Source: CAZBQG01 sp964493945 (lineage in GTDB: Bacteria > Pseudomonadota > Alphaproteobacteria > Rhodospirillales > UBA2165). Taken from it: DNA of 20,846 nucleotides. This document shows positions 1 to 8,333 of the stretch, one piece after another; position 1 is the stretch's first letter, and each line of letters begins with the position of its first letter. Location: positions 1-20,846 of the forward strand of contig CAZBQG010000045.1 in NCBI GenBank assembly GCA_964493945.1, given 5' to 3'. Position numbers and translations under genes: made by a program. A model generated the notes under the pieces. The model saw nothing but the letters and a program-made list of their open reading frames with translations, searched no databases and was not told where the DNA came from.

Positions 1-512
1 TTGGGCTGGCCCGTGGTGCCCGAGGTGTAGAGCATGACCGAAATGTCATCCACCCCGGCCCGGGGCTCGCCGTCGAAGCCGTCATCCGCCAAAAGCTCAT
101 CCCAGCCTAGCGTCGCGTTCTCTGCCTCACCCAAGCCAATGCGCTCCAGCTTTTGGGCGTGGCTGGACCCGGCGACGGCTTCGGCGGAGACGTCTTGGAA
201 GATCACCGCGCTGGCTTCCGAATCCCCCAAGCAATAATCCAACTCGCCCGATTTAACCCGCCAATTGAGCGGCGTGGCGATGATGCCAAGAAACTGACAG
301 GCCCAATGAAGGGTACCCATCTCCCAGTTGTTCTGCATGACCATTAAGATCCGCTCGCCCTTTTTCAGCCCCAGCCGGTCGAGCCCAGAGGCGGCGCGGC
401 GGATGTGTTCGAACCACCCGGCATAACTGAGCCGCTGAACCCCATCCACCAGGGCCGTCGCATCCGGGCTGCGTTCCAGCGAGAGGCGGTAACTGGCACC
501 GAGATCGATCAT
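1..512 (-). CDS. Acyl-CoA ligase (AMP-binding), N-terminal part, cut by window edge
   Basis: ATP-dependent acid:CoA ligase of the ANL superfamily, which activates a carboxylic acid to an acyl-CoA via acyl-AMP. About 170 residues are visible, starting MIDLGASYRL. They include the typical N-terminal substrate-domain stretch (LKKGERILMVMQNNWEM) and end inside the phosphate-binding P-loop, LYTSGTTGQP. The rest lies outside the window, so this is truncation by the window and not a pseudogene. The ATG is 7 nt after the stop of the enoyl-CoA hydratase, and the Shine-Dalgarno AAGGAG lies inside the last codons of that gene, so translation is probably coupled. It is the third gene of a leftward operon (Pht5-like protein, hydratase, ligase). 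Specificity cannot be read: fatty, short-chain and aryl acids are all possible. The family is secure and the substrate unknown. Confidence 0.93.
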   Translation of the reverse strand, partial: MIDLGASYRLSLERSPDATALVDGVQRLSYAGWFEHIRRAASGLDRLGLKKGERILMVMQNNWEMGTLHWACQFLGIIATPLNWRVKSGELDYCLGDSEASAVIFQDVSAEAVAGSSHAQKLERIGLGEAENATLGWDELLADDGFDGEPRAGVDDISVMLYTSGTTGQP

Positions 513-519
513 GCCGGCC

Positions 520-1332
520 TCATTCTCCTTTGTATTCCGCCTTGCGTTTTTCGAAAAAGGCGTGAGCGCCTTCGGTGTAATCGTGGCTGTCGCGCAGTTT
601 CTCGTAGGCCTGGCCTTCCAGGTTCATGGCCCCGTCCAAAGTGGAATCAAACGACGTGTTCATCACTTGCTTGACCGTCGCCAAGGCCAGGGGCGAAAGC
701 GCATTGAGCCGCTTTGCGTATTTGTCGATCATCTCATCGAGGGCTGCGGAATCTTCGGCCACATCCGTGATGATGCCCCAATCCATGGCGGTTTCGGCTG
801 GCACCCGTTCGCCCAGATAGATCATCTTCTTGGCCCGGGTCAGGCCGATCAAGCTGGTCAGGCGGGGCGCGCCGCCGCTGCCGGGTATCTGGCCGATGGA
901 AACTTCCGGCAGTCCCACGAGGGTTTCCTTGGTGGCCAGGCGGAAATCGCAGGCCAGGGATAATTCGAAACCCACGCCAAAGGCATATTTCTCCATGGCG
1001 CAGATCACCGGCTTGGAGCATCTGGCCGGTGCTGAGATGTTCCACGAAAGGTGCGACATGCCGTTGCGCGGCACATCGAAAAACCCGCGCACATCGCCGC
1101 CCGACGTATAAACGCCGTTGGCGCCGCGGATGACCACCACGCCCACATCGGGGTCCGCATCGAAACTTTCCATCAGTGCGGCGATTTGGCACCTTGCCTG
1201 ATAGGCGACGATGTTCAGGGGTTCGCGGTCAAGGTACAGAAAACCGATCTTCTTTTTCTTGTCGATTTCGACACGCAGCCCATCCAGCTCTTCGATAAGT
1301 GCGGCCCGCTCCTTGGCATAGTCTTGTGGCAT
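520..1332 (-). CDS. Enoyl-CoA hydratase/isomerase (crotonase family)
   Basis: A 270-residue crotonase-fold protein, the usual family length. The oxyanion-hole segment YTSGGDVRGFF lies near residues 75-85. The two catalytic glutamates of true hydratases are present: Glu123 in GFELSLACDF and Glu143 in GLPEVSIGQIPGSGG, 20 residues apart as in rat mitochondrial crotonase (Glu144/Glu164). Hydration of a 2-enoyl-CoA is therefore more likely than a hydrolase or decarboxylase role. I chose ATG at 1332 (MPQDYAKERA) because CGGAG sits 8 nt upstream. The frame stays open to 1449, but that extension would overlap the upstream gene and has unrelated composition. It follows the Pht5-like gene by 29 nt and precedes the acyl-CoA ligase by 7 nt. 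It would suit a beta-oxidation-like step after ring opening or side-chain oxidation (inference). Confidence 0.93.
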   Translation of the reverse strand: MPQDYAKERAALIEELDGLRVEIDKKKKIGFLYLDREPLNIVAYQARCQIAALMESFDADPDVGVVVIRGANGVYTSGGDVRGFFDVPRNGMSHLSWNISAPARCSKPVICAMEKYAFGVGFELSLACDFRLATKETLVGLPEVSIGQIPGSGGAPRLTSLIGLTRAKKMIYLGERVPAETAMDWGIITDVAEDSAALDEMIDKYAKRLNALSPLALATVKQVMNTSFDSTLDGAMNLEGQAYEKLRDSHDYTEGAHAFFEKRKAEYKGE

Positions 1333-1361
1333 TTTTTTCTCCGTTTGGTTTGTTTGAAATT

Positions 1362-2339
1362 TTAATCCAGCATGGATGAATGAAACAGCGCCTCCACCGG
1401 AAGGGGCGCCTCGATCAGTTTTTGGTCGGCCATGTAGCCGATGAAACATTCCAGATTGGCCCGGTTTGCCGCCAGCCCGCTTGTCCAGGGATCCTCACCC
1501 ATGACGGCCTGCTGATCGTGGAATTCGTTATGGGTGAAGGCCAGGTTGGCATAGCCAGGATCCTCGTAGAAATGATCAGCCTGGTTTTTGGCGTCTTGCC
1601 ACCATTTGGTGATTGCCACCCCCAGATGCGGATGGGCCTCGATCAGGTCAGACTGAAATGAAATCAAATGCATGATCGGGTAATAGCCGTATTTATCAAA
1701 ATAGCGAAGCGATTCCTCCCGGCGGTCGGCGAACAACGGACGCACGGCCCCGCCTGCCTGCAAAACTGAGCCTGGCGGATGGGGGGAGATCATGGCATCC
1801 GCTTCGCCTTCGATGAGCATGCGGCCCATATCCGTGCCGGGGGGAAGTTGCTCGGCGGAGAAACTTTCATTTTGACCCAGAGCCATGACTTCATCCTGGG
1901 CCGTCAGCCACTTCACATCTCCTGTCTTGACCCTATATTCGAATTTCAAATCCCCCATGGCCAGCACGGTCATGGTCACTTGAAAGGCGATGACGATCAC
2001 CCGTTTGCCTTCCAGGTCACGGGGGCTCTCGATCCCCGCATTGGCATTGACCAGAATATGGTTTTGCGAAAACAGGCGGCGGGGAAAGACGGGGATGCCG
2101 GTAAAAGCCTCGCCCCGGCTGATGGCGATGATATGAGACGACAGAGAAGTCTCGGCGATATCGAACTCCTTATCCTGCATGAAGCGGCGGTGGCGGTCGG
2201 TTCCGTCGCGGCCGGTACCCGTTACGCCCACCTCCAACGGTGTAAGGTGCACACCGGGCGGGTTCTCCACGGCGCCCATGAAGATGGGAACATGGCGGTC
2301 GTAGCGTTCCAACGCGATGGTGAGTTCCAAATCGCTCAT
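1362..2339 (-). CDS. 4,5-dihydroxyphthalate decarboxylase (Pht5)-like protein
   Basis: A 325-residue protein with a periplasmic-binding-protein-like fold, close in length and motif order to the Pht5 family. It opens MSDLELTIALERYDR, then has FDIAETSLSSHIIA near residue 65-80, FPRRLFSQNHILVNANAGI and DLEGKRVIV in the middle, and MGEDPWTSGLAANRANLE near the end. No signal peptide is visible, which favours a cytoplasmic enzyme over an ABC-transporter receptor. Pht5 removes CO2 from 4,5-dihydroxyphthalate to give protocatechuate, but many annotated family members are untested. Start ATG 2339 is set by AGGAGG 9 nt upstream; the open frame continues upstream without a ribosome site. It is the first gene of the leftward operon and diverges from the TAXI receptor. 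The exact substrate is not inferable. Confidence 0.8.
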   Translation of the reverse strand: MSDLELTIALERYDRHVPIFMGAVENPPGVHLTPLEVGVTGTGRDGTDRHRRFMQDKEFDIAETSLSSHIIAISRGEAFTGIPVFPRRLFSQNHILVNANAGIESPRDLEGKRVIVIAFQVTMTVLAMGDLKFEYRVKTGDVKWLTAQDEVMALGQNESFSAEQLPPGTDMGRMLIEGEADAMISPHPPGSVLQAGGAVRPLFADRREESLRYFDKYGYYPIMHLISFQSDLIEAHPHLGVAITKWWQDAKNQADHFYEDPGYANLAFTHNEFHDQQAVMGEDPWTSGLAANRANLECFIGYMADQKLIEAPLPVEALFHSSMLD

Positions 2340-2431
2340 ATCCCCAACCTCCTGAATGATTCTGATGTTAACAGAGTGGCGCCCCGGGTGAACGCAAACT
2401 TTGCAAGTGATATTTATTTCTTTCGTTAAAC

Positions 2432-2450
2432 AATGATACCCCCTATCATT
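2432..2450. promoter_or_regulatory. Perfect inverted repeat, candidate operator in divergent promoter region
   Basis: AATGATA and TATCATT flank five Cs, a perfect 7-bp inverted repeat with a 5-nt spacer. It is the most symmetric element in the 182-bp gap between the Pht5-like gene and the TAXI receptor. The gap also holds an AT-rich stretch (2401-2430) likely to contain promoters, though I cannot place convincing -35/-10 pairs. A dimeric regulator (GntR, TetR or IclR type) could bind here and control both directions. No regulator gene is in the window, so the assignment is inferential. Confidence 0.4.
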
Positions 2451-2521
2451 ATTGCAGAATTGAGACTCGACCATTAATTTCCGCAACGAGTGATGAAACT
2501 GAAATCGGGAGGACAAGTGTT

Positions 2522-3484
2522 ATGAAATACGGAAAATTTTCATTGATTGCCGCGTCGGCTGTTCTGGTGGCTGGCCCGGCCTTAGCCGAGACGGTCGGTA
2601 TCGGCGCGACGAAGGCGGGTGCCGTCGCCCAGATCACGGCGACCATTTCAAAGGCCGTGTCCGAGCATGGCGGTGGTTTGCAGATGCGCAAACAGACCAT
2701 GGGCGGGACGCAGCAATATATTCCGGTAGTGAATGCCGGTGAGCTTGCCTTTGGTATTTCCAACCTGGCCCAATACCATATGGCACATACCGGCACCGGG
2801 CTTTCCAAGGGGAGCAAATACGACAATCTGCGTCTGGTGACGACCATGATGAAGTTCAATGTGAGCTTCGTGGTTCCTAACAGTTTGGGCATCAGCGAAG
2901 TTTCCGGGTTGAAGGGCAAACGGCTTGCCTTCGGGTTCAAGGCGGCGCCGCTGTTCTCCAATCTTCACCGTGGTGGATTGGGAACCGTCGGGCTCTCATA
3001 CAGTGACGTGAAGAAAGTTCCCGCGGTTGGTCTGGTGCAGCATTGGCGCATGATGATGCAGGGTAAGACGGATGGCGTGATCGCCGCCGCCGGATCCGGC
3101 TTCGTCAAGCAGATGCATGCCAAGATCAAGGGCGGTATCCGGCACCTTTCCTTTGCCAATACCCCCGAATCCCTGAAGGCCATGAATAAGGAATTTCCAA
3201 AATCCTATTGGAGTGTGGTCAAGCCTCGAAAGGGACTTACCGGCGTTACCAAGCCGACGACCTTCATCACCTATGACTATATGTTGTGGACCCATAAGGG
3301 GCTGTCCAACAAGACCGCCTACACGGTGGCCAAGGTCATGCACAAGCAGGTGAAGCAGCTAAAGGGTGGCGGACCGCTGTGGAAGTCCTATAAAGCCAAT
3401 GCCCGTTTGGCCAAGAAACAGGGCTATGACTATCATCCAGGCGCGGTTAAATACTACAAGGAAGCCGGGCTCTGGAAGAGGTAA
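2522..3484 (+). CDS. TRAP transporter solute receptor, TAXI family
   Basis: Periplasmic substrate receptor, 320 residues. An N-terminal signal peptide (Lys2/Lys5, hydrophobic core, ALA cleavage after residue 22) is followed by TVGIGATKAGAVAQ, the TAXI-type start of the mature protein. LKGKRLAFGF in the middle and a family-typical late segment FITYDYMLWTHKGLSNKTAY support the call. The Shine-Dalgarno GGGAGGA precedes the ATG. The next gene is its fused TRAP permease, and a hairpin between the two would favour surplus receptor over permease, as usual for such systems. TAXI receptors are known or suspected to bind dicarboxylates and amino acids; the neighbouring CoA-pathway genes suggest an organic acid here (inference). 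Confidence 0.92.
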   Translation: MKYGKFSLIAASAVLVAGPALAETVGIGATKAGAVAQITATISKAVSEHGGGLQMRKQTMGGTQQYIPVVNAGELAFGISNLAQYHMAHTGTGLSKGSKYDNLRLVTTMMKFNVSFVVPNSLGISEVSGLKGKRLAFGFKAAPLFSNLHRGGLGTVGLSYSDVKKVPAVGLVQHWRMMMQGKTDGVIAAAGSGFVKQMHAKIKGGIRHLSFANTPESLKAMNKEFPKSYWSVVKPRKGLTGVTKPTTFITYDYMLWTHKGLSNKTAYTVAKVMHKQVKQLKGGGPLWKSYKANARLAKKQGYDYHPGAVKYYKEAGLWKR

Positions 3485-3511
3485 AATCCTGAGCATCGAA
3501 TAATCGCGAAG

Positions 3512-3544
3512 TCACCCGCGTTCTGGTTCAAGGAGCGCGGGTGA
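3512..3544 (+). terminator. Intercistronic hairpin (partial terminator or processing site)
   Basis: TCACCCGCG pairs with CGCGGGTGA, a perfect 9-bp GC-rich stem with a 15-nt loop. It is followed by TTTGCGTATTGTTT rather than a clean T-run. It lies between receptor and permease of one operon, so it most likely attenuates transcription or protects the receptor mRNA from 3' decay. Confidence 0.5.
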
Positions 3545-3574
3545 TTTGCGTATTGTTTGCAGAGGAAGCAGAAA

Positions 3575-5536
3575 GTGACTGAAAACGTGCCAGAGCCTGG
3601 CGTGATAGAGAGTGGGCAAGGAGAAAATAAATATCTTGCCAAACGCGTGGAATCTCGATTCGTTGCCCGTCTGACGCTCGGGTTGGGAACACTGATTTCG
3701 GTCATTGCCATAAGCTGGGCCCTCGATTTTTGGCTTAATCTCGGATTTACATGGTTCGACGAACAAGCCATGGTCACCTGCCTCGGATTGAGCTTGGCGA
3801 TCACTTTCATCCGATACCCGGCGAAGCTGGGCACCGAGCGGCTCTCCATTCCCTGGTATGATTGCATTCTGGCACTGGTTGGCCTAGGTGGTTCGATATA
3901 TTTCGTCCTGATTTTTGACTCCGTTGCCGATAATCCATTCGCCATGCGCCCCAAGACCTTCATCATCGGATTGATACTCGTGCCCCTGGTCTGGGAAGGG
4001 TTGCGCAGAACCGCGGGATGGGGCCTGACCATCGTTTTCACCTTTTTCGTCGGTTATGGCTTCGTCGGCCATTTCATGCCCGGCATGATGCAAGGCGTAG
4101 AACAGAAATACGTCGATCTGATCGCCTTTCTGGCGACCAGCGAGGTGGCCTTGATCGGCTTGCCGCTTAAGATCATCGTCTTGACGGTGGTGCTGTTCAT
4201 CTGGATGGGGCAGATGCTGCTGCATACCGGCGCCTCGGAATGGTTTACCGACCTGTCGGCGGCCCTGATGGGCCGTTCCCGTGGCGGCTCGGCCAAGATT
4301 GCTGTGGTGGCGTCAAGCCTATTCGGATCGATTTCAGGCTCGGCCGTGTCCAATGTGGCCTCAACCGGTGTGATCACCATCCCCTTGATGCGCCGGGCCG
4401 GCTATGACTCCAAGACCGCCGGCGCCATCGAGGCGGTGGCCTCCACCGGCGGGCAGATCATGCCGCCGATCATGGGGGCGGCCGCTTTCCTGATGGCCGA
4501 GATACTTGAACTGGCCTATACTGAGATTATCCTGGCCGCCTTGATCCCGGCCTTTCTGTATTATCTGGCCGTGTTCATTCAGACCGATATGGAAGCAGCC
4601 AAGAACGGCATCGCGGCGCTGCCCAAGGACCGCATCCCGCCCATCTTGCGGGTCCTGAAGGAAGGCTGGTTTTTCTTCGTCCCCTACATCGTTCTGATTT
4701 ACACCCTTTTCTGGATGAATATGGCGCCGCAGGCGGCCGCGTTCTGGGCCGCCGTCTCCGTCGGTCTGGTCAGTATAATTTTTGGCTACAAGAAAGCCCG
4801 CCTTACCCCAAGGCAGTTCCTGGATTCTTTTGCCGGGTGCGGGCGCATGTCGGTCGATATCATCATCATCGGCGCCATGGCCGGCGTCATCATCGGTATC
4901 TTGGATAAGACCGGGTTGGGCCAGGCGCTGACCCTGATCCTCGCATCGGTGGGCGAGGGTAATTTATGGCTGCTGCTGATTTTGACGGCGATTATTTCGA
5001 TCCTGCTGGGCATGGGAATGCCTACGTCAGCCATCTATCTTTTGTTGGCGACAATGATCGCCCCGTCCCTGATCAAGCTGGGTGTCGACCCCATCGCGGC
5101 CCATTTGTTCGTTTTGTATTTCGGTCTGATGTCCATGATAACGCCACCGGTAGCCCTGGCTGCGTTCGCGGCTGCGTCACTGGCCGGGGCCAATCCCATG
5201 GCCACCGGCATGACTGCGGTTCGTTTGGGTTGGATCGCCTACATCATACCCTTTGTTTTCGTTTTCTCGCCGGAACTGCTAGGACACGGCGAGCCGCTCG
5301 ACGTCGGGATCCTGTTGGTCGCCGCCATTGCCGGTGTGTGGCTGGGCTCGGCCGGGATGATGGGTTATTTCTTCGACCGGCTGAGCGGGCTGCAGCGGGT
5401 TTTGTTCCTGGGCTGCGGCCTGACGCTCTTATTGCCCTTGCATTTGCTCGAGGGTGGTTTGTATATCCGCATCGGTGGCGCCATCCTGGGGGTTGTCCTG
5501 GTGGCGCGGGAATATATGGTCAACCGGCGCGCCTGA
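3575..5536 (+). CDS. TRAP transporter fused permease (DctQ-DctM)
   Basis: Inner-membrane permease of about 653 residues, the usual size for the fused small (4-TM) plus large (DctM) subunit that partners TAXI receptors. A hydrophilic N-terminus of about 30 residues is followed by strongly hydrophobic segments throughout. The DctM part shows SGSAVSNVASTGVITIPLM, then GGQIMPPIMGAAAF, and late in the protein (near residues 478-490) GMGMPTSAIY followed by MSMITPPVALAAFAAAS. Transport is expected to be sodium-coupled. I chose GTG at 3575 because GAGGAAG lies a few bases upstream; an in-frame TTG at 3557 would precede that site. The acyl-CoA dehydrogenase follows after 16 nt, so the operon continues. 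Confidence 0.94.
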   Translation: MTENVPEPGVIESGQGENKYLAKRVESRFVARLTLGLGTLISVIAISWALDFWLNLGFTWFDEQAMVTCLGLSLAITFIRYPAKLGTERLSIPWYDCILALVGLGGSIYFVLIFDSVADNPFAMRPKTFIIGLILVPLVWEGLRRTAGWGLTIVFTFFVGYGFVGHFMPGMMQGVEQKYVDLIAFLATSEVALIGLPLKIIVLTVVLFIWMGQMLLHTGASEWFTDLSAALMGRSRGGSAKIAVVASSLFGSISGSAVSNVASTGVITIPLMRRAGYDSKTAGAIEAVASTGGQIMPPIMGAAAFLMAEILELAYTEIILAALIPAFLYYLAVFIQTDMEAAKNGIAALPKDRIPPILRVLKEGWFFFVPYIVLIYTLFWMNMAPQAAAFWAAVSVGLVSIIFGYKKARLTPRQFLDSFAGCGRMSVDIIIIGAMAGVIIGILDKTGLGQALTLILASVGEGNLWLLLILTAIISILLGMGMPTSAIYLLLATMIAPSLIKLGVDPIAAHLFVLYFGLMSMITPPVALAAFAAASLAGANPMATGMTAVRLGWIAYIIPFVFVFSPELLGHGEPLDVGILLVAAIAGVWLGSAGMMGYFFDRLSGLQRVLFLGCGLTLLLPLHLLEGGLYIRIGGAILGVVLVAREYMVNRRA

Positions 5537-5552
5537 AAAATAAAGGAACATC

Positions 5553-6725
5553 ATGAACGACAAAGGACAAGCCGAAGAGGAAGATATCTTGGCCATCCGC
5601 GAAGGTGTGCGCGCCGTCTGCGCCGGCTTCCCTGGAGAATATTGGCGCGAAGCGGACCGGGAGCGGGCCTATCCGACGGATTTCGTCAAGGCCCTGACCG
5701 AGGCCGGATATCTGGCCGCCCTGATTCCCGAACAATATGGCGGATCGGGCCTGGGTCTGATCCATGCCGCGGCGATCATGGAGGAAATCCAGAAATCCGG
5801 CTGCAACGGGGCGGGCTGTCACGCCCAGCTCTATATCATGGGGTCCATCCTGCGTCACGGATCGGAAGAACAAAAAGACAAATGGCTGCCCGGCATCGCC
5901 AGTGGCGAGCTGCGCCTGCAGGCCTTCGGCGTGACCGAACCCGGCAGCGGCACCGATACCCTCAGCCTGCGCACGGCGGCTGAGCTCAAGGGTGATCATT
6001 ATGTGATCAACGGCCAAAAGGTCTGGACGTCCAGGGCAGAACATTCGGACCTGATGCTTCTTTTGGCCCGCACCACGGCCAAGGATAAAGTGAAGAAGAA
6101 GGTGGATGGGCTTTCGGTTTTTCTGGTGGATATGCGTGAGGCTTTGGGCAACGGGCTGACCATCCGTCCGATCCGCACCATGATCAATCATGGGACCACG
6201 GAAATTTTTCTGGATGATTTGAAAGTGCCCGCCGAAAATCTTATCGGTCAGTTGGGTAAGGGATTTCGCTATATCCTAGACGGCATGAATGCAGAGCGCG
6301 TCCTGATCGGTGCCGAATGCGTTGGCGATGCCCGCTGGTTCATCAAAAAGGCGGTGGATTACGCCAATGAGCGGGTCGTCTTCGATAATCCCATCGGCCA
6401 GAACCAGGGCATCCAGCATCCCATCGCCAGGGCCTATGCCCAGACCGAGGCGGCCGATCTGATGGTCCAAAAGGCTGCCCGGTTGTTCGATCAGGGAAAT
6501 TCCATCGGGCCCGAGGCGAACATGGCCAAATTGCTCGCCGCCGATTCTTCCTGGGCTGCCGCCGATATGTGCCTCCAAACCCATGGCGGTTTCGGTTTTT
6601 CCGAAGAATTCGATGTGGAACGCAAATTCCGTGAAACCCGGCTCTATCAAATCGCACCCATATCGACCAATCTCATACTTAATTTTATTGCCGAACATGT
6701 GCTGGGTCTGCCCCGGTCTTATTGA
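5553..6725 (+). CDS. Acyl-CoA dehydrogenase family protein
   Basis: A 390-residue FAD-dependent acyl-CoA dehydrogenase, family-typical length. Visible signatures: IPEQYGGSGLGL near residue 58-69, the FAD/substrate-binding FGVTEPGSGTDT at 125-135, VWTSRAEHSDLMLLLAR, and the C-terminal LQTHGGFGFSEEF. At the position of the medium-chain catalytic glutamate (the YEGTS motif) this protein reads YQIAPISTNL, with no glutamate. Instead Glu248 in GMNAERVLIG matches the helix-G glutamate used by isovaleryl-CoA and long-chain enzymes (Glu254 in human IVD), so activity is probably retained. AAGGA precedes the ATG. It lies 16 nt after the permease and 27 nt before the UbiD gene. It would oxidise a CoA thioester to the 2-enoyl-CoA used by the nearby hydratase (inference). 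Confidence 0.93.
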   Translation: MNDKGQAEEEDILAIREGVRAVCAGFPGEYWREADRERAYPTDFVKALTEAGYLAALIPEQYGGSGLGLIHAAAIMEEIQKSGCNGAGCHAQLYIMGSILRHGSEEQKDKWLPGIASGELRLQAFGVTEPGSGTDTLSLRTAAELKGDHYVINGQKVWTSRAEHSDLMLLLARTTAKDKVKKKVDGLSVFLVDMREALGNGLTIRPIRTMINHGTTEIFLDDLKVPAENLIGQLGKGFRYILDGMNAERVLIGAECVGDARWFIKKAVDYANERVVFDNPIGQNQGIQHPIARAYAQTEAADLMVQKAARLFDQGNSIGPEANMAKLLAADSSWAAADMCLQTHGGFGFSEEFDVERKFRETRLYQIAPISTNLILNFIAEHVLGLPRSY

Positions 6726-6752
6726 GCGGCGCCAACCCGGGGAAGGGTATTC

Positions 6753-8286
6753 ATGAAATTTGGTGATTTGCGGGGATGGATCGATGCGCTCCGCGAAGCC
6801 GGCGAGCTTCACGAAATCGATGCCGAGGTCAATTGGGACCGGGAATTGGGCGCCATCACCCGCAAGGCTTTCGGGCGGGGTGACGGACCGGCACTGCTTT
6901 ACAACAACATCACCGATTACAGCGATACCATCAGCCGGCAAATATTTACTGGTGGGCTTTCCAATTACTCCCGGGTGGCCATGATGCTGGGCCTGGATAA
7001 GGACACACCCATCCGGGATCTGGTGCTGGCGACCCGCGATCTGTTCGCCAAGCGCCTGGCGCCGGTCGTGGTCGATAGCGGCCCGGTTAAGGAAAACATC
7101 CTGACCGGCGATGATATCGATCTTTTTCAGTTTCCGTCGCCCCACTGGCATCCGCTAGACGGCGGGCGCTACCTCATTACCTATGCGGGCTGCGTAACCA
7201 TGCACCCGGATACGGGCGTGCATAATGTGGGGGCCTACCGGGGCAAGCTTGGCTCCAAAGACACGATCCCCGTGCTTTTGTTCCGCCCCCAGCATTGGGG
7301 ACAGCATCTCATCCGCCACGAAGAGCTGGGCCAGGTCATGCCCATCGCCTTCGTTGTCGGCTGGGAGCCCAGCATGGGCTTTTGTGCCGGTGCACCTATA
7401 CCCGCGGGCGTTTCCGAATATGACGTAATGGGCGCCATGCATGGCGAGCCGGTGGAACTGGTCAAATGCGAAACCAGCGACATTATGGTGCCGGCGTCGG
7501 CTGAAATCGTCATCGAGGGCTTTGTATCCACCGATCCTGATACCTTCGAAATGGAAGGGCCCTTCGGTGAATATACGGGCTATTTCGGCGGCGAACAGGG
7601 CAAGCGCCACGCCGCCAAGGTGACCTGCATTACGCACCGCGACAATCCCATCACCAGGGCCATCGCCCCAATTCATAATGTAACCATAATTACTTNNNNN
7701 NNNNNCCACCCTGGAAGGGACTTATCCCGGCCATTACAGCGAAAACGCGATCATGAGTTCGGTGCACCGGGCGGCGGTCGCCTGGAACGTGTTGTCGGAT
7801 GCGGGCGTGCCGGGGATCACCGACGTCCATTGCCCACCGGTCCAGATGGGCACGGTGGTGATGGTTCAAATGAAGCAGACCTACCGGGGCCAGGCTCGCC
7901 AGGCCGCCCTGGCCTTATGGGGTTCCACCGCCTCCAACAACCGCTACAAACATGTCTGGGTGGTGGATGAAGATATCGATATCCATGATTATGCGGCCCT
8001 GGATTGGGCTTATGCCTACCGGGTCAACGCCGCCGAAGGCGATATTCTCATGGTGCCCGATACGGTCGGCGTGGCCATCGATCCTTCGACCCGCCTTGCG
8101 GACCGCGACGTTGCCAAATACGGCGTCGGCAAATGGTGTCGGGTGCTGATAGATGCCACCGTCAATATGGATTACGACCTGGAAGAGAAATATGGCGGGG
8201 AGCGCTATCCGCCGTTGGTCAAGCCCGATCCCGAAGACATGAAGCGGGCCGAAAAAAGATGGAAGGAATTGGGCTTCGGGGATTGA
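6753..8286 (+). CDS. UbiD-like (de)carboxylase, interrupted by an assembly gap
   Basis: UbiD-family enzymes use prenylated FMN to decarboxylate (or carboxylate) aromatic and unsaturated acids. The 5' part has the expected metal/cofactor residues: Asn158 and Arg163 in HNVGAYRG, His181 in PQHWGQ, Glu222 in VSEYD, and Glu268/Glu273 in EGPFGE. The spacings match A. niger Fdc1 (168/173/191/233/277/282) within one or two residues. After the Ns the family sequence resumes in another frame as TLEGTYPGHYSENA, then VDEDIDIHDYAALDWAYAYR. Removing 46 nt (7662-7707) joins both parts in frame as NPITRATLEGTYPG and gives 495 residues, normal length. I therefore call one intact gene. GGGAAGGG precedes the ATG. 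It is the last gene of the TRAP/acyl-CoA dehydrogenase operon. Closest remembered relatives are 4-hydroxybenzoate/vanillate-type decarboxylases; the substrate is unknown. Confidence 0.92.
7662..7707. other. Assembly gap (10 Ns at 7696-7705) with likely spurious flank
   Basis: Ten Ns interrupt the UbiD gene. The 34 bases before them are AT-rich, unlike the gene, and translate to residues that do not fit the family. The trinucleotide CCA occurs at both 7660-7662 and 7706-7708, and deleting the 46-nt unit restores the frame exactly. The simplest reading is an erroneous contig end joined by a placeholder gap whose true length is zero. Confidence 0.8.
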
Positions 8287-8292
8287 TCCCTT

Positions 8293-8322
8293 CGTCACCC
8301 CCCGATGAGAGACGGGGTGGCG
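8293..8322. terminator. Hairpin between convergent UbiD and cupin genes
   Basis: CGTCACCCC pairs with GGGGTGGCG (9 bp including one T-G wobble) around a 12-nt loop. It lies in the 47-bp gap between two converging genes. There is no clear T-run on either side, so it may act weakly or in both directions. Confidence 0.45.
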
Positions 8323-8333
8323 AGAGAGTGCCT

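Noticed and set aside
1362..2339. Reading the Pht5-like gene as an ABC transporter substrate-binding protein
   Set aside because: No signal peptide and no ABC permease or ATPase nearby; operon partners are cytoplasmic CoA enzymes. Not fully excluded.
1779..2429. A 216-codon open frame opposite the Pht5-like gene, running into the divergent promoter region
   Set aside because: His/Gly-rich shadow translation without recognisable motifs; the opposite strand carries a good ribosome site and a family match.
6276..7151. A 291-codon open frame antisense to the acyl-CoA dehydrogenase and UbiD genes
   Set aside because: Same reasons: opposite clear coding sequence, no domain pattern, no ribosome site recognised.
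7753..8286. A separate gene starting at the ATG at 7753
   Set aside because: The frame continues upstream to the N gap with UbiD family sequence (TLEGTYPGHYSEN), so this ATG is internal.
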